From Margaritifera margaritifera (Eukaryota > Mollusca > Bivalvia > Unionida > Margaritiferidae), in contig JAQPZY010000542.1 of the NCBI GenBank assembly GCA_029931535.1, forward strand, positions 1 to 64,000: DNA of 64,000 bases. The letters run 5' to 3'. Numbering within the stretch: the stretch's first letter is position 1; every line of letters starts with the position of its first letter. Under the pieces are notes generated by a model. It was not told where the DNA came from and ran no database searches. It saw only the letters and a program-made list of their open reading frames with translations. Shown here in pieces: positions 51,011-63,434 of this stretch. A program made the position numbers and the translations under genes.

Positions 51011-51950
51011 AACGATGGATTTTTTCTTGGACATAATGTTATACAAGTCTATTGAACACAGTGAAAAAGGTCTTTATCAGAATTGGCTCCAGTGAATTAT
51101 TGAAATTATTTATCTTTGAAAATCCACTAATTCACGAACTAGCATAAAATAAAATGAATTTATTTACAAACCAAATAAAATAAAGTGAAATAACGACATC
51201 CGTCGACCCATCTTCGGTACTATTTACTAGATACGGCATCATACAAAGCGTCAAGTAGTAATTACCTTTATAGGAAACATATTTTGCTCTTTAAGGCATA
51301 TTTTATTTTCTCGTTGAAACTCAAATCGAATCAAACTTTATTCCAACCAACCACATGCATGATCTTGAGGTTATCAAGATTCAAACTAGGAGCAAGTGAT
51401 TAATGCACATCTCTCAACTAACTAGACTATAGCGAGTACGTTCTCTCAGAAATTCTCACAAATACTCTCCTGGCAGAAGGCTATTAATAGCCTCTTGTAA
51501 AAGCTCTAAAGTTTTAAGTTTGATTGGTTGTGTTCGGTTGGAATGTTTCATTGATAAATGCAAAACAGCTCTTGACCAGTATTTGTCAAGTTTTCTTTCA
51601 AGAAAGCATCTATTCGCATGGCGGCTGTGTACTGAATTGTACCAAAACTATTCGCACCGCTGCCGTGTACCCACTATAGAAAAGAATATCCACACAATGA
51701 CCGCTGAATACATTTCGAACCATTCCAGACTATTCTGAATGATCTTGCGTCAAATCATCCAGTGAACATAAGACCTCGTAACAGATGAAATTAAGACTAT
51801 CTGTTAATAGATAATTGAATGTAGGTGAGTATATATAAACCTGTAATGACATTGTTATAGATTTGGACCCCCTCCTTGCATCCATTAATCAATACTCTTA
51901 ATTGTATTGGTAAAGAGCGTTTGTGAAATGAAGGAGTATATAGAGGATAT
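51011..51950. other. No gene recognised
   Basis: A 72-codon frame at 51520-51738 has no recognised motif. Confidence 0.4.
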
Positions 51951-51951
51951 C

Positions 51952-52071
51952 GCTTGAATAGCAGATATATTTCATCGACTGGATGAAAAACTCGAGTATT
52001 TTCACTTGTGAAAAGTACTTGCGTTTGTCACCCATTCGATGAAATATATCCGTTAATGACACGGAACAAGC
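51952..52071. mobile_element. 120-bp short foldback related to the 307-bp one
   Basis: GCTTGAATAGCAGATATATTTCATCG at the left pairs with CGATGAAATATATCCGTTAA and CAAGC at the right. It shares AGATATATTTCATC, GATGAAAAA and CACCCATTCGATGA with the inner part of 50470-50776 but lacks the outer arms. Confidence 0.8.
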
Positions 52072-52119
52072 AATTTTTTAGTAGGCCGAGAATGGGAATT
52101 GCAGACTTATGCCATTATT

Positions 52120-52425
52120 GGGGTTAACCCTTTCTAGACCCCCTGACTTTACTCCCTCTACAAACGTCCATGAATCGTCGATGGGTCCACGTGGCTTCCG
52201 AAACAAAGGTCTGTTGCCGCGATGCCCAAAGTTTCCATGACTACACACATATTTTTGGTTACTGCAGGGTTAGCCCCGCGCGGGTGAGGTTACTGATCAG
52301 GGTTAACCCGATAGACCCTCATGGCTTTACCCACGCTGTCGCGTGCAAAGCGACGAATCCGCGTGGGTGACAAAAGCGGGTCCGGGACAGCGAAGCGCTG
52401 TGGGTCTAAGCGCTGTACTGTATTA
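52120..52425. repeat. GC-rich satellite-like DNA, two diverged units of about 179 bp
   Basis: GGGTTAACCC-TAGACCCYC-TGRCTTTAC begins at 52121 and again at 52300. The first unit is followed by a CCGCGCGGGTGAGGTTACTG segment that leads into the second. Base composition is much more GC-rich than the flanks. Overlapping open frames on both strands are artefacts of high GC. Confidence 0.6.
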
Positions 52426-52761
52426 GCCGGTTTTGTTTGCAACATTGAGACAGATCGATCAAGCCGACATTGCGCAAGTGATTTACTATTACATAATTGG
52501 AGTGGAATATTATATAAAGCCTTCAAAAGCACCGCTGTTTGACATATACAGTATCGTGAAAGAATTCGCGTCTGTTGCTAATGGATGAATTAAATTGCCC
52601 GTGCAATGGTGCGTTTGTAACATCACAGAAAAGATTAAATCGCTGTTTAGCCTGAATGCGTCATATCGATTATTCTAACATTCACAAACGATGCTGTATG
52701 AGTTTCAAATATGGATTAGGATATATGAAAAGCAGTGGTTTTCTTTTTACTATATTTATAT

Positions 52762-53597
52762 TGTTATGTATGATGTTTATAGAATATTATAGATATTTTA
52801 GGAAATTATAAATGTTTCTTGACTTTAATGTTTGCTTAAATCTTAGTGTTGTTTATCAGGAAAAATATGTTTAACTAGTGTCCTTGAATTAGGTTGTTTA
52901 CTTCAGATTTGAGCTAAAGGATAGTTTTGATAAACAAAATGTGTACTGAATTTAAGGTCAAGGTTGATTTTGTTTACAGATAAAACTAGAAAATCCTTAG
53001 AGTTATGTGTAAAAAGTCATGTCCATACAAGTAAAATTTCATTAAGATGACACATATTCTAGAACATTCTGTCATGTGACCAATCTTTATATATACCATG
53101 TTTAGTGGACAGTTTTTCAGTTTCGACATTACTATCAGTCTTGTAAAGAGTTATTACAGTTGTGGAAAGTCATTCCAAATTCTAAGAGAGGAATTATTTA
53201 AAATATTCATTGGATTATAACAGTGCTCATAAACTTTTGGATTTTGGATTTTTAATTGATGATTTTGGAATTTATGTGGACTTATTCAGAGATATTTTGA
53301 AGTACTTCATTTTGACATCAGCACATTAAAGACTACTAGTACATCAGGACTTTGAAGACCATTGGTATATCATAACATTCAAGGACACAGCCGTGAATTC
53401 GGAACATTTTATATTTAGGACTTGTGATTAGAACACTAATTCTTATTGGATTATTTGGATTTAAATACACATTACTGTAAGTATCTTTTTGATTTTTCAT
53501 TGTAATTATCTAGAAATAAATAGCTTGTTGATTTTTACTTGATTTATTGGTTTCACTTTCTTTCTGTTACATTTTTCAAGACCACAGAATCGTAACA
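52762..53597 (+). mobile_element. 836-bp solo LTR
   Basis: It begins TGTTATG and ends CGTAACA (TGTTA/TAACA ends), flanked by a 4-bp direct repeat ATAT at 52758-52761 and 53598-53601. Inside are a TATA box (TTTATATATACC, about 53086-53097) and a poly(A) signal AATAAA at 53515-53520, placed as in an LTR U3-R-U5. No gag/pol lies on either side, so it is a recombined solo LTR, probably of a Gypsy-like element (inferred from the short duplication). Confidence 0.72.
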
Positions 53598-53601
53598 ATA
53601 T

Positions 53602-56600
53602 CATATGCATATTATTGTGGATACGGTTTTGTATCTTTTAACATGTAAATATGACCAACAAATTTATGGGGAAAAAACAGGAAAAATGGCTGCATTTTAT
53701 ACCTTAGTGTTCAGAAGTAGAAATACCCCAAAACATTGTCGGCAAAATACTAAGCCAAACCAGTTATTGAGAATGTGTTTACTATCCACACCAATAACAA
53801 CAGAAGTGACCAAATACAATCAATTAATCAATCAAGTTCATGTATAATCTTAGAATTTAAACCTATTGGATAGATAGTATCCAGACAGTGAATCCTCTGT
53901 GTTTCTTTTAACAGATGTTCCATTTCTGAATTAACAATACGATACCTCAAATGAAAAATCTTGTAATTTATGGAAGCCATCATTAACGTGTATGGAGACG
54001 TGAGATTAATAAAGAATGGATCGATAAAGTTATTTATGTCAGATTTGTGTTTATTCATGCATTTAGATGCTTGCGACGGGTTTGACCAACATACTAAATA
54101 AATAACATTAGATGTTTTGCACAGTTAGTATTATAACGCATCTTAAGTGTATCTTTGGTAGTACTGCTACTGAAATAAGTATTTTGTTTACTGAAAGAAC
54201 AGTGCAAACATCTGGGTCTGTTATATTTAGTTAATGAACCAAGACTTTTAAACATTCAACACCCTTGCCTCATTTAGCATTGAAATATGCTAAAATTGTA
54301 AAATCTGATGTCAGAACCAACATGCCTTACTCTCCAGTTATATATTTCATACTTAATAGACATATTTATATTTCATCGTCTGCCCCTATCATTATCTATG
54401 CTTATGTACATATGTTAAGTTCTTCCATTGAGCTTTATTTCATCACAGTGTTCCTTATGGATTATGTATACACTTACAAGGCAATGTAGGTAATAGTTAC
54501 CTATCCCTTCTGTAATTACATTTTTCCTTTTAGTTCTGCTTCTATCATGCTCTTCTTTATGCGATTATAAAACTTTCTTGCATGTGCTACCAAACATAAG
54601 ACTATTCTGTCATATACCAAACAGCACCATCACTTTATATACAAAATAATGTGTTCATAAATACCCTTTAAAACAAACTATACAATAAAAAATTCTAGGC
54701 AAGAAACAACATTCCTTCCTTTTCATACATTTTATGCACATCAACCTCATTTACATGCCAGTGGCTTGGCAAATTTATTGATTTTAAATAGAAATATAAT
54801 TCACCTAATTTAATAAGATAATATAGAAAATGAACTTTAATCTCTTCCGGGATTCCTTCTAGCTGCTACATCACAATCACAATTATTACTGTTATCAATT
54901 GCCTTAATTTTTCATTCTTTTTCTGTAATATCAGATATTTCACAACGAATGAAAATTAGCAATCTGATTACATATATTGGTGACCCAACAATACACCTGT
55001 AATGTTCTGAATTATTCCAATGGAAAAAAAAGTATTGTTATTGACACGCCTGTTTTTAAGGCTGGGACTCCAACTTTTTTCAAGGAAGTAATCCAGGACT
55101 GTAACTTTTAAAATCCCTTGGAGAACCATGTGTGTGCTGACTAAACGTGTTTACATTATTGTATGGGGCGTGCTTGTTCTAATTTTCAAACTGCATGAAT
55201 GCCAATAATTGTCTTAAGGATTGAGAGTTTATGGTGCACATTCTTCAGAATTAAACAAAGCTTTAACTGACAAAACCCAGGCACTAGCTGATTGGGTGAA
55301 AATGTACGTTAAACTCTGATACAATGCTTAATCAACAGGTTTTTACTTTCTGTATTATTCAAATGTTTCTAGCCTATCAAATGTGAATCAAACTGACAGA
55401 TAAGGCAATAATAATTATATGAAGAAGAAGAAATACAATCCTCACAATACCATGCCACAAGTTATATAATGTATATGTGGCAATGGTGGGTATTGTTGGG
55501 TCAGCGTGTGTTACAGTTTATCTACAGAAGGTTAAATTTCAGAAGCATGGGACCTGTTTTTACCTAACCTGTCAACTTCAGCTAGCTACAGTGCATGTAT
55601 ATAAGAAGATGGAAGATGGAATATGATATAATTGTAATAACCATAGAGACTGACCATTTAATTGGTGGTGTTTGCCTGAGGGTTTTTAAAAAAAAAATGA
55701 CGGCTCTAAAATAGCTTACAAAGAAATATTCTTGCTTTTTTAATTTATAGCCAAAATAACAACAACAACTATATTCATTATACCAGCTGATAAAAATTAA
55801 TTATCTTGAGGTAAAAGAAAAAAAAACAATATCCTGGCAAAAACTAAAATCCCATCCCCCACCAACCGTGGAAAATTAAATTGTCAGTCCTTCAGTTGAG
55901 GCGCTGTACATGTACTACCATGATGTCAGGTAAGCACCTAAGTATTGTATCATGCCGTTATTTTTTTTCAGAGTAAATTCTGTTGAAAATAATGCATTGA
56001 AAACATCTACATTCACTGTAAATAAACAAATCATTTCTTATATATTTTACTGAAAATTTGCCAGAAAATTTAAAAAGAAACAAGCATACCACGCATGCTC
56101 AAGCAAATTCAGTTTTGTAGGCTAACTCTGCGCAGGCACTGTTTTACTTTCATTTTTGGACTTCCTGCTTTCAGCAGCGAATCAAAATTTTCCCTTACTT
56201 ATTCAGTTTTATGTAGGTCATTAAGTTTTCAAATTTCAAGTGTCTATCATTTTTATTTACTGGATAAGTAATGTATAGTCTGAGTTGTCATTTGCACTCA
56301 AGCAATAAACACAGTTTAAAAGATTTAGTATATTATTTTTATTTTATCAAATCAAAGTGTTGGTGATTGATCTTTACCTCACATATTTTAAAAATGGAAT
56401 AGTCTATCTTGTGTAAGAAGGGTTAGAAAGTTGTAAAATATGGCTCCCGCAAGTGACTTTTGTTTTGCTGCAATGGTGAACTTGTTGTGTTATCTGTAAT
56501 TAACCAGAAGCATATGAATTCGCCAATTCAAGGAACAATATGACATTTCCATATCAAACATTGTTCCTAAATATTGATTCATTGCATCAATTATTTTGTA

Positions 56601-56764
56601 TTCAAACACTGTATATTAGGAATTATGTTTTGAAACGACTACATATGTATACAGCTGCTGTCGAACTGCTAAGTAGAGGTGGCTCAATATCATATGACAA
56701 TAGTGTATTGCTTAGCTACTATTGCATAAATAAGCATGTTCATCATACTTGGCAAAATATGTAG
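53602..56764. other. No gene recognised
   Basis: AT-rich. Short frames (53605, 54265, 56540) have no recognised motif. Confidence 0.4.
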
Positions 56765-57310
56765 AATAAAAACTCCGCAAACTGAAGAACTTCAATCCCA
56801 CTATTGGAGAGTGGCATCTCTCGTATGGAACAAATGGGAAAGATGAGGTAGTATTGTGTCGATCTCACACATACATGACTCGTGCATACATGTACATGTA
56901 CCTCCTGAAACGTGAACCTCGACCGAAGCATGTGCCTACCCAGTGATAGTGGAACACATTCTTGTCGAGTGTGTAGATTTCCACCCTGTGAGTCAGAAGT
57001 ATTTTGACGTGAACTGCTTGAAGAACTGCATGAGTATGTACCACCCGAGAAAATCTTGGACTTTTAAAAGAATGTGGTTTATACAAAAGGTTTTAAGGAG
57101 TTTACATGTGTTACCTTTATCTGTTATTGTATATATGTTTACAGATTTTAGCATCCATACGTTATTATGTTGTACCTAATTTTACATATTTTGGAAGGTT
57201 TTAACTTCTTTAAGTTTTGTGCAGTTCATTTTTACATTTTTCAAACTTACCCTTTTGTTAGCTCTACATAGCCACTTTTATGTTAAAGTGCTGTAAAACA
57301 CTACTACAAG
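56765..57310 (+). mobile_element. 3' end of a non-LTR retrotransposon
   Basis: Frame 1 reads KLKNFNPTIGEWHLSYG, then VVLCRSHTYMTRAYMYMYLL and KREPRPKHVP (about 56772-56935). After a frameshift it reads VIVEHILVECVDFHPVSQKY (from 56943) and FDVNCLKN. The order RLRxGHTxLTHxYLL...P.C....TVEHIL.EC.. is the conserved cysteine/histidine-containing C-terminal end of many LINE polyproteins. The frame stops at 57179. A typical tail (TTATGTTAAAGTGCTGTAAAACACTA, about 57279-57304) follows. Clade not assigned. Confidence 0.75.
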
Positions 57311-58594
57311 TTGAGGCTACAAGGTAATGCTATAGTTGTTATTGGAGCAACATAATTACAGTCTAACTTACCAAACAGTTTGTGTCTCTTACAAATCATG
57401 AGCATCCAAATGATATGGAAATGTTTCTGTCTGTATGTCATACTCATCCTGTCAAATGGACTCCGGTCACAATTATTACTTTCGATTCAGTACCACCCAC
57501 GAATGTAGTCCCAGTCTATTTTAGAGCATTTTTTCCTCTCATTTTGGTGGTGATGCGTGCATTTGATTTAGAAATTCTTGGTATAGATTTAAAGGAAATT
57601 GTTTATTCTTTAGACTATGAGCATTATGGTGTGGTTGTCTGTGTGTATTTTGGCGACATTGTACGATGAGTAATGAGGCATTGTTGCTGGTCCGGAAGCG
57701 AAATCTGTAACCCATTTCGCGTCGCTTTGTTTACAGTCCAGCCTCTCAAAAGAATGCCGGTTAACCTATGACAAGAACTTCACAGTAAGTTCATCTTTGA
57801 AGGTAACAAACTAATGTAGAGACAATATAGGAAAATTAGTTGTGGTCTGAGGCCTGTTAATCTAATAAATATAAAACTTTAAATTGGTATCCCTAGTTCA
57901 TTATTAAAGATAGACACATGAAATGATGACAGTTTGTGTATATTGATTTTACAAAATAGGAGCATCAATTAAAATGTTAAATTGTTCTTAAAAATTTAAA
58001 TTTGAAAATTTGAAAATTTTGCAAATATGTCCATATTTATAGTCTTTATAGGGTTGATACATATAATTATCACCATTGTATGGCTATACTATATAAAAGT
58101 TCAAATTGTAGATAATGTTCAATTTCTGTCAAGATATCTTTTCAAGTCAAAACGAGGCCTTAATTAAAAAAAAAAAAACAAATAAAAAAACAAAAAAACA
58201 TAGCATCTTTCTGGTATGTGTCTTTAGGTCATTTACACTATGTAGTATGGATCCAAGCAGTTAATTTATGTGTTTATGATGAGGTAATTATGCGAGTAAC
58301 ACATATCTGCTTGTATGGCTTTCAGTAATTGTTATAAATATAGTTATATGGTATCTAATGAGAGGATGGAGATGATAACTCTATAGTAGAGAATACTCAG
58401 GTTGTCAACGAAGCCATTTTAAGCTGTCAGAGAATGAAAAATGTGAGAGAAAAAAATATAGGTAAAAGGGATAAAATGTACCTTTCCCAAGTCTATTTAA
58501 CTTTGATGTAAGAATGTAAGAAAACAGCAAAATGAAATAAGTCTAACAAAAAATGCATTTCTTTGTATTGTTCATTTTGGTTAAGACATTGATT
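57311..58594. other. No gene recognised
   Basis: The 95-codon frame 57382-57669 has no recognised domain. Its segment CGATTCAGTACCACCCACGA to TTTTAGAGCAT (57483-57529) recurs diverged at 61076-61120, so part of it is repeat-derived. Confidence 0.4.
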
Positions 58595-59700
58595 GAGAAA
58601 GTGCCACATTGTGGCATAAGCTGATATTCCATTCTAATGAACCATTTTACTTTATGCATTGTTAGTTACTAATAATAATTATTCATTGACACTTTAAACA
58701 TTACACCATGTCCAAATAGATCATTTGAATTAACTTTGTACAACTGATCTTAACATGGTTACATGTCCCACATGAGCAAATGTCGATATATTTTAGAATG
58801 TTTCAGATGAGAATTTCACATTCAGTACATCATATAGGATCTCATTGTACCTATAGTTGATCTGTTAGGCACATATTTGGCTTCATGCACTTAAAATATC
58901 CCAAAATGTTTTTTCCATCATGATTTTGCTTATGTACGGTAATACATTTTAATTTGGCACTTTGACAGAGTGCGGTATTGAAGCATCAGCTGATATCACA
59001 TTATAATGGACCGTTCTACTTAATAATTGTTAGCTGAAACACAAATGCAATAGGAAAGTTCAAACAGATCATTTACATTAAATTTTCACAGTTGATCCTA
59101 ATAAGTACATGGTACATGTTTCACCTATGCACATTTCCATCCTTGTTTACAAGTCTTGGAGATCAGAACTGCACTTTTAGTTGATGATATATAATCTGTT
59201 GGTGAGGGATCGCGCTGAGCTTCGCCAGCGTCGCAAATTGCGATTTTTGTTCCTGATTCGCTCCAAAATGTACCATGTGGCGATTAAAATCATGACGCAT
59301 ACTTGTGTGGCATTCGATTTCATTATTTTTTATGAAACAACATTTTAATTGTGCAAAACATTATAAATAAACGATCAAAACAGTCATGTAATGATTTATT
59401 CTGTAATATTGTGGTATTGTATTGTTTGTTGTCAATAAAGTAATAAATACCCCATCTTTTTCAATTTACATTGCCTACTACATTAAAAGACATGACAATA
59501 TATTGACTCCTTGCAACAAAATATTGAGGTTGGCGATTTTTTTTTTAGACAACTTTTGTAAAGCCAGCTCCATCCCTTGGTACCTATAGTTGATCTGTGA
59601 GGCAAATAATTGGCTGTATGCACTTGAAATATCAACAAATGTTATTTACATCATGAATTAACTTAGTTATGGTAATATTTTTAAATTTAGTACATTACTT
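58595..59700. repeat. 369-bp tandem duplication, second copy split by an insertion
   Basis: Copy 1 spans about 58595-58963. Copy 2 starts about 58964, breaks at 59203 and resumes at 59577-59700. Shared blocks include AGCTGATAT, CCATTTTACTT/CCGTTCTACTT, AACTTTGTACAACTGATC/AATTTTCACAGTTGATC and TACCTATAGTTGATCTGT. Confidence 0.85.
59206..59576. mobile_element. 371-bp MITE-like insertion with imperfect TIRs
   Basis: The left end GGGATCGCGCTGAGCTT and the right end AAGCCAGCTCCATCCC are inverted with a few mismatches. TTGGT occurs just outside on both sides (59199-59203 and 59577-59581), consistent with a target duplication. The paralogous copy 1 near 58836-58850 lacks it, giving an empty site. 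No coding capacity. Confidence 0.7.
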
Positions 59701-62700
59701 AACTTCTCTGTATACTGGTACATGTATGTACTAATTGTTGCACCAAAGATCAAACCTCATCTGCCCCACATTGCCTTTAACTTTATGATAGCTAGTCCTT
59801 GCTAGTTATTTAGGCTACATGGCTGAACCTAATCGGATAAACATACTTTTAGAAACCTCATATATTTTTGGGATGAATAGTCACTTTAATACATGCTCAT
59901 TGCTTCACATTTCTAGGTGTCACTGTGTCAAGTTTAATGTTTTTCGATGTGCTTACACCTTTAATGTCATTTTGAAATCTCCATATCTAGCACATTTTCA
60001 CTTCCTTTACCTACATCTTACTGATCTGTAAGATTCAGTAAAACATGTTATATCTTTTCAGATTTGGCCTGGTATTTGGAACAAGGTGGTAGAGTTGGAT
60101 TAGCTTGGAAGCTCTCTAGTAGTCAGGTGGTGATACCAAGGTCCATTAAGACATGTCCAATGTACCCGCCATAAGTCATCAGGTTTAGTTCATACTACCA
60201 CACTGATATATAGCACCTCAAAGACATGGCCTAAGTCTTCATGAGAGAGACCAGCACCACTGTTTGGTAAGGTAGACCCTTTTTGGAGCTGTATTTTCCT
60301 ATTACATTATCACCTTTTGTGGTTATTGACATTGAGACGCAATGCATTTTTTGCTATAAAACATGGTACTGATTCCATCAAAATGGGAAATTTGAGTGTG
60401 CTATTATTTATGCTAACAACTGGCTGAGTACCTGACACAATAAATGTGGAACATAGCACCTGTAATTGTTTCTTTAGTGTGTACACCTACATATATGGGA
60501 ACAGGCATATTGCAATTTGCTGCAAAATCACTGTGAGCTATCTTGCTTCACTACCCCTGGACAAAATGTTACAAGTTGTACAGACCCATGCTACCACTTG
60601 TTTTAAATACCATTCATTAATCAACTTTGCTGTCTAAAATATGTTAGTTTCATTTTTAAAATTTGTATGAAAATTTAATTTTATGTTAACATTTAGTTTT
60701 CTAAATTTAATTGTTTATTTGGCATTCTATTAAAATTTAATTTATCATCAGTGTTTTATATTTCAAACATATTTTCAGATAGAAATTATCTTGTATTACA
60801 ATTCAGGTTTTACATTATTGAAAAATTCCTATACTTAAGGAAGATATAGCAAATTTAGTTTTGGCATCTCAAAAGCACTTGGCCCAAAACTTGCACCCTG
60901 TAGAATACCAACACGAAACACTTTTTGACAGCTGTCACACACCTTGTTTGCTATTAAATTCAAAAAGACTCCATGAGTAAGCTTGAAATAGGTGTGACAT
61001 GCAAATATAAAAGTTTGATTAAAATTGGCTTTAAGTAAGTTGGCCTGATATGACTCGGGTTATTATTATTTATTCCGGTTCAGTACCCACGAATTTAGTC
61101 ACAGTCTGTTTTTAGAGCATCACAGTCGCTTCAGGAAATCATTGTTTATTGAATTCCATGTTTTACACCATGGTTTGGTTTCTTTCTAAAAAATTAAAAT
61201 GTTTGGAAACAGTAGAAATTACTCCTATTTGCTTTCTTTTTTCCATGAAATAGAATATATTAACCAGTCATAAAGTAGAAATAAAGACATCTCAGAATCA
61301 AGCTTACTCCACTTAACTTATTAACTCCGGTAGATTATTTTCATTTTCGCCTCAAATGGGGGTAGGAAATACATTTCGTGGGTTACTTCTGAATGCAGCA
61401 AAACACATCTGCTTAAGAAATTTTTTCGTTTAACTGGATGCTTAGGTTTTATCAGAAGTATTGTTTTTCATTGGCTATTGCGCTCGTTGTGCATGTGCAG
61501 AAGGGTAAAAGTAGGACTTCTTTTTTTGTATTGGACCCTATATTTTTGTGTCCTGGCCCCTTTTTACTCCAAATCTCAAACTTATCCTACTTTTTGCAAA
61601 GGTTTGTGTGCAGTTCGGACCAGTCTGCTTTAGATCTAAGGCCAAAAGGTCTAAAATCCGGATACAAACTCCGGTTCCGAAACTGGCAATTTTCGACCTA
61701 AAAAAGTGCATTTTTCTCGCTTTATTTTTTAATAATAGTAGAAAGTCAACATTATTTGGTATCGTTGTAGAGCTACATCTGTCTACTTTCCTGCAATACC
61801 ATTCACTTTAGCATCTCTTAAATCATGTTGACTTTATAGAGCTCGGAAGTAGGGTACATCCTCATGATGCGTAAACGTGGCGCTAGGGGTTAATGAGTTC
61901 ATGTGTCATTTTAATAAAATTATTAAAGCAGTACTTTGTGTAAAAGTGGGCAGTTGGCAGGTGCATTATTTTAGTGGAAAGATAAATAAAGATTTAGGCA
62001 TCTATTTGAAGTAATAGGGCATCTATAGAGTAACAGTTGTTTAAAACGCTGATGGAGAAAATAATAGGAAATACAAAATAGTTCCAGCATAAAAGTGAAA
62101 ATTCATTTAGGGGTTTCCAATGAAGAATGTTACAAATATACAGATTCTATTTATATTGTTGCAAAAATTGCAACTAAAGCTAACACCAGAAATGATTGAA
62201 TAAAGGGAAAGTCTAACCAAGTTTTGCATCTTGAATGTATATGATACCTCTCTCAGCCTAGTTTTTTTCCTCAGAGTTTCAATTATCTAATGCAAAATCT
62301 TTTAATTTTGCAAATAACCTTTCTGACAGTAACAGCCTTCTGACGATGACCCATTTTAATAAAATAAAAAACTCGAACAAATTTTTGGTGTTTTCCTGCT
62401 TGGCAAATGCTTATTTAAGATATTGTATGAACATGGAGTTTTCACCAAAATACATTTTTAATGTCTGGTTTGTTCTAGATGAAAATGGTGCTGATCTGGT
62501 AGCTATCTTAAAAATCTTGTTATCGCTACTTAATCAAAATGGAAAGTCATATCAACATTGGGTTTTCACCAAAAAACCTTTTGTGGTGTCTCTAAGTGTC
62601 TCTTTTGTGGTGTCTCTAAGTTGGTCCTAAGAGCAGTCTTTCCAACAGCTCTAGTTTTTCCCTTTCTTTTTTTATCCCTTCAGAATCCCTATTTTTTTCA

Positions 62701-63083
62701 ACTTTTTCCGAAATGGACCTAACATCCCTATTTTTAAATTTTATGTTGAAAATTGATTCCACACTGTATGAATGGCCATAACACTGCAAATTCGGTAATG
62801 GTCTTTGTGATGTGGAGCTCAGTGTTTAAGAAAAGAGAGGCAACCTGGATTAAAGAGAGACAGTATGTGAATAAGATCATGCTCTTGATCGAATTTATGA
62901 AGGTAAATCAAGTAAAGGTTTTAGTTTTTCAGTAATATACATAACTTTTATAATATTTGTCTTTATAAAATATATATTTTTTCCTTACTTTTCCCTACTT
63001 TTTTTAAGTAGCCCTACTTAGCACTTATCAAGTGTTAGAACTTTTTAAATGAAACAGATTGGTGGCAGCATGGAGGATATAAA
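59701..63083. other. No gene recognised
   Basis: AT-rich with short open frames. The motif ATGGRGTTTTCACCAAAATA followed by TAATKTCTGGTTT occurs at about 62431-62470 and 63605-63643, a short dispersed repeat. Confidence 0.4.
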
Positions 63084-63434
63084 ATGTCTTTACCAGCTAG
63101 AAATGTTCTGGATGAACTTGAAACAACTGAAGGGGGTTGGAGGGGAGGGGCTGCTGCTGAAACAGATAAACATGGCAGACAGATTGGAGATGTTCATGTT
63201 ACTGAGGATGATTGGCCAAGCAAAAAGTACACTCATGATCCAAAGTTTCCATTAGCATGGACACAAACATTTTCATGGATAAAATTGATCAAAAAAAGGT
63301 GACACGACATGCAATCTGTGTATGAATTGGAAAGGAAAAACCCTTTACAGCAGAGGAGGAGTTTGTGTACATTTCGGGACATCAATATTAACATGCTAGA
63401 GAGAAGAAAATACGGTGACTATGTACCCAATTAA
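63084..63434 (+). pseudogene. TTF/hAT-type zinc-finger fragment (ZNF862-like), frameshifted
   Basis: The first frame starts at an ATG (63084) and reads MSLPARNVLDELETTEGG, then DVHVTEDDWPSKKYTHDPKF and PLAWTQTFSW to about 63280. After a frameshift in an A-run (about 63286-63298) the reading continues GDTTCNLCMNWKGK, then in yet another frame KPFTAEEEFVYISG. The pattern of tryptophan-rich FxxxWxxxFSW followed by CxLC and F..G is that of TTF-type zinc fingers at the start of hAT-derived proteins. The C-terminal hAT dimer domain is absent. Probably a dead copy; the right part of a real gene beyond the window cannot be excluded. Confidence 0.5.

Noticed and set aside
52170..52542. Three overlapping open frames on both strands
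   Set aside because: They result from GC-rich satellite-like DNA with few stops.
57382..57669. 95-codon protein on the + strand
   Set aside because: No known domain, and part of it recurs in noncoding DNA at 61076-61120.
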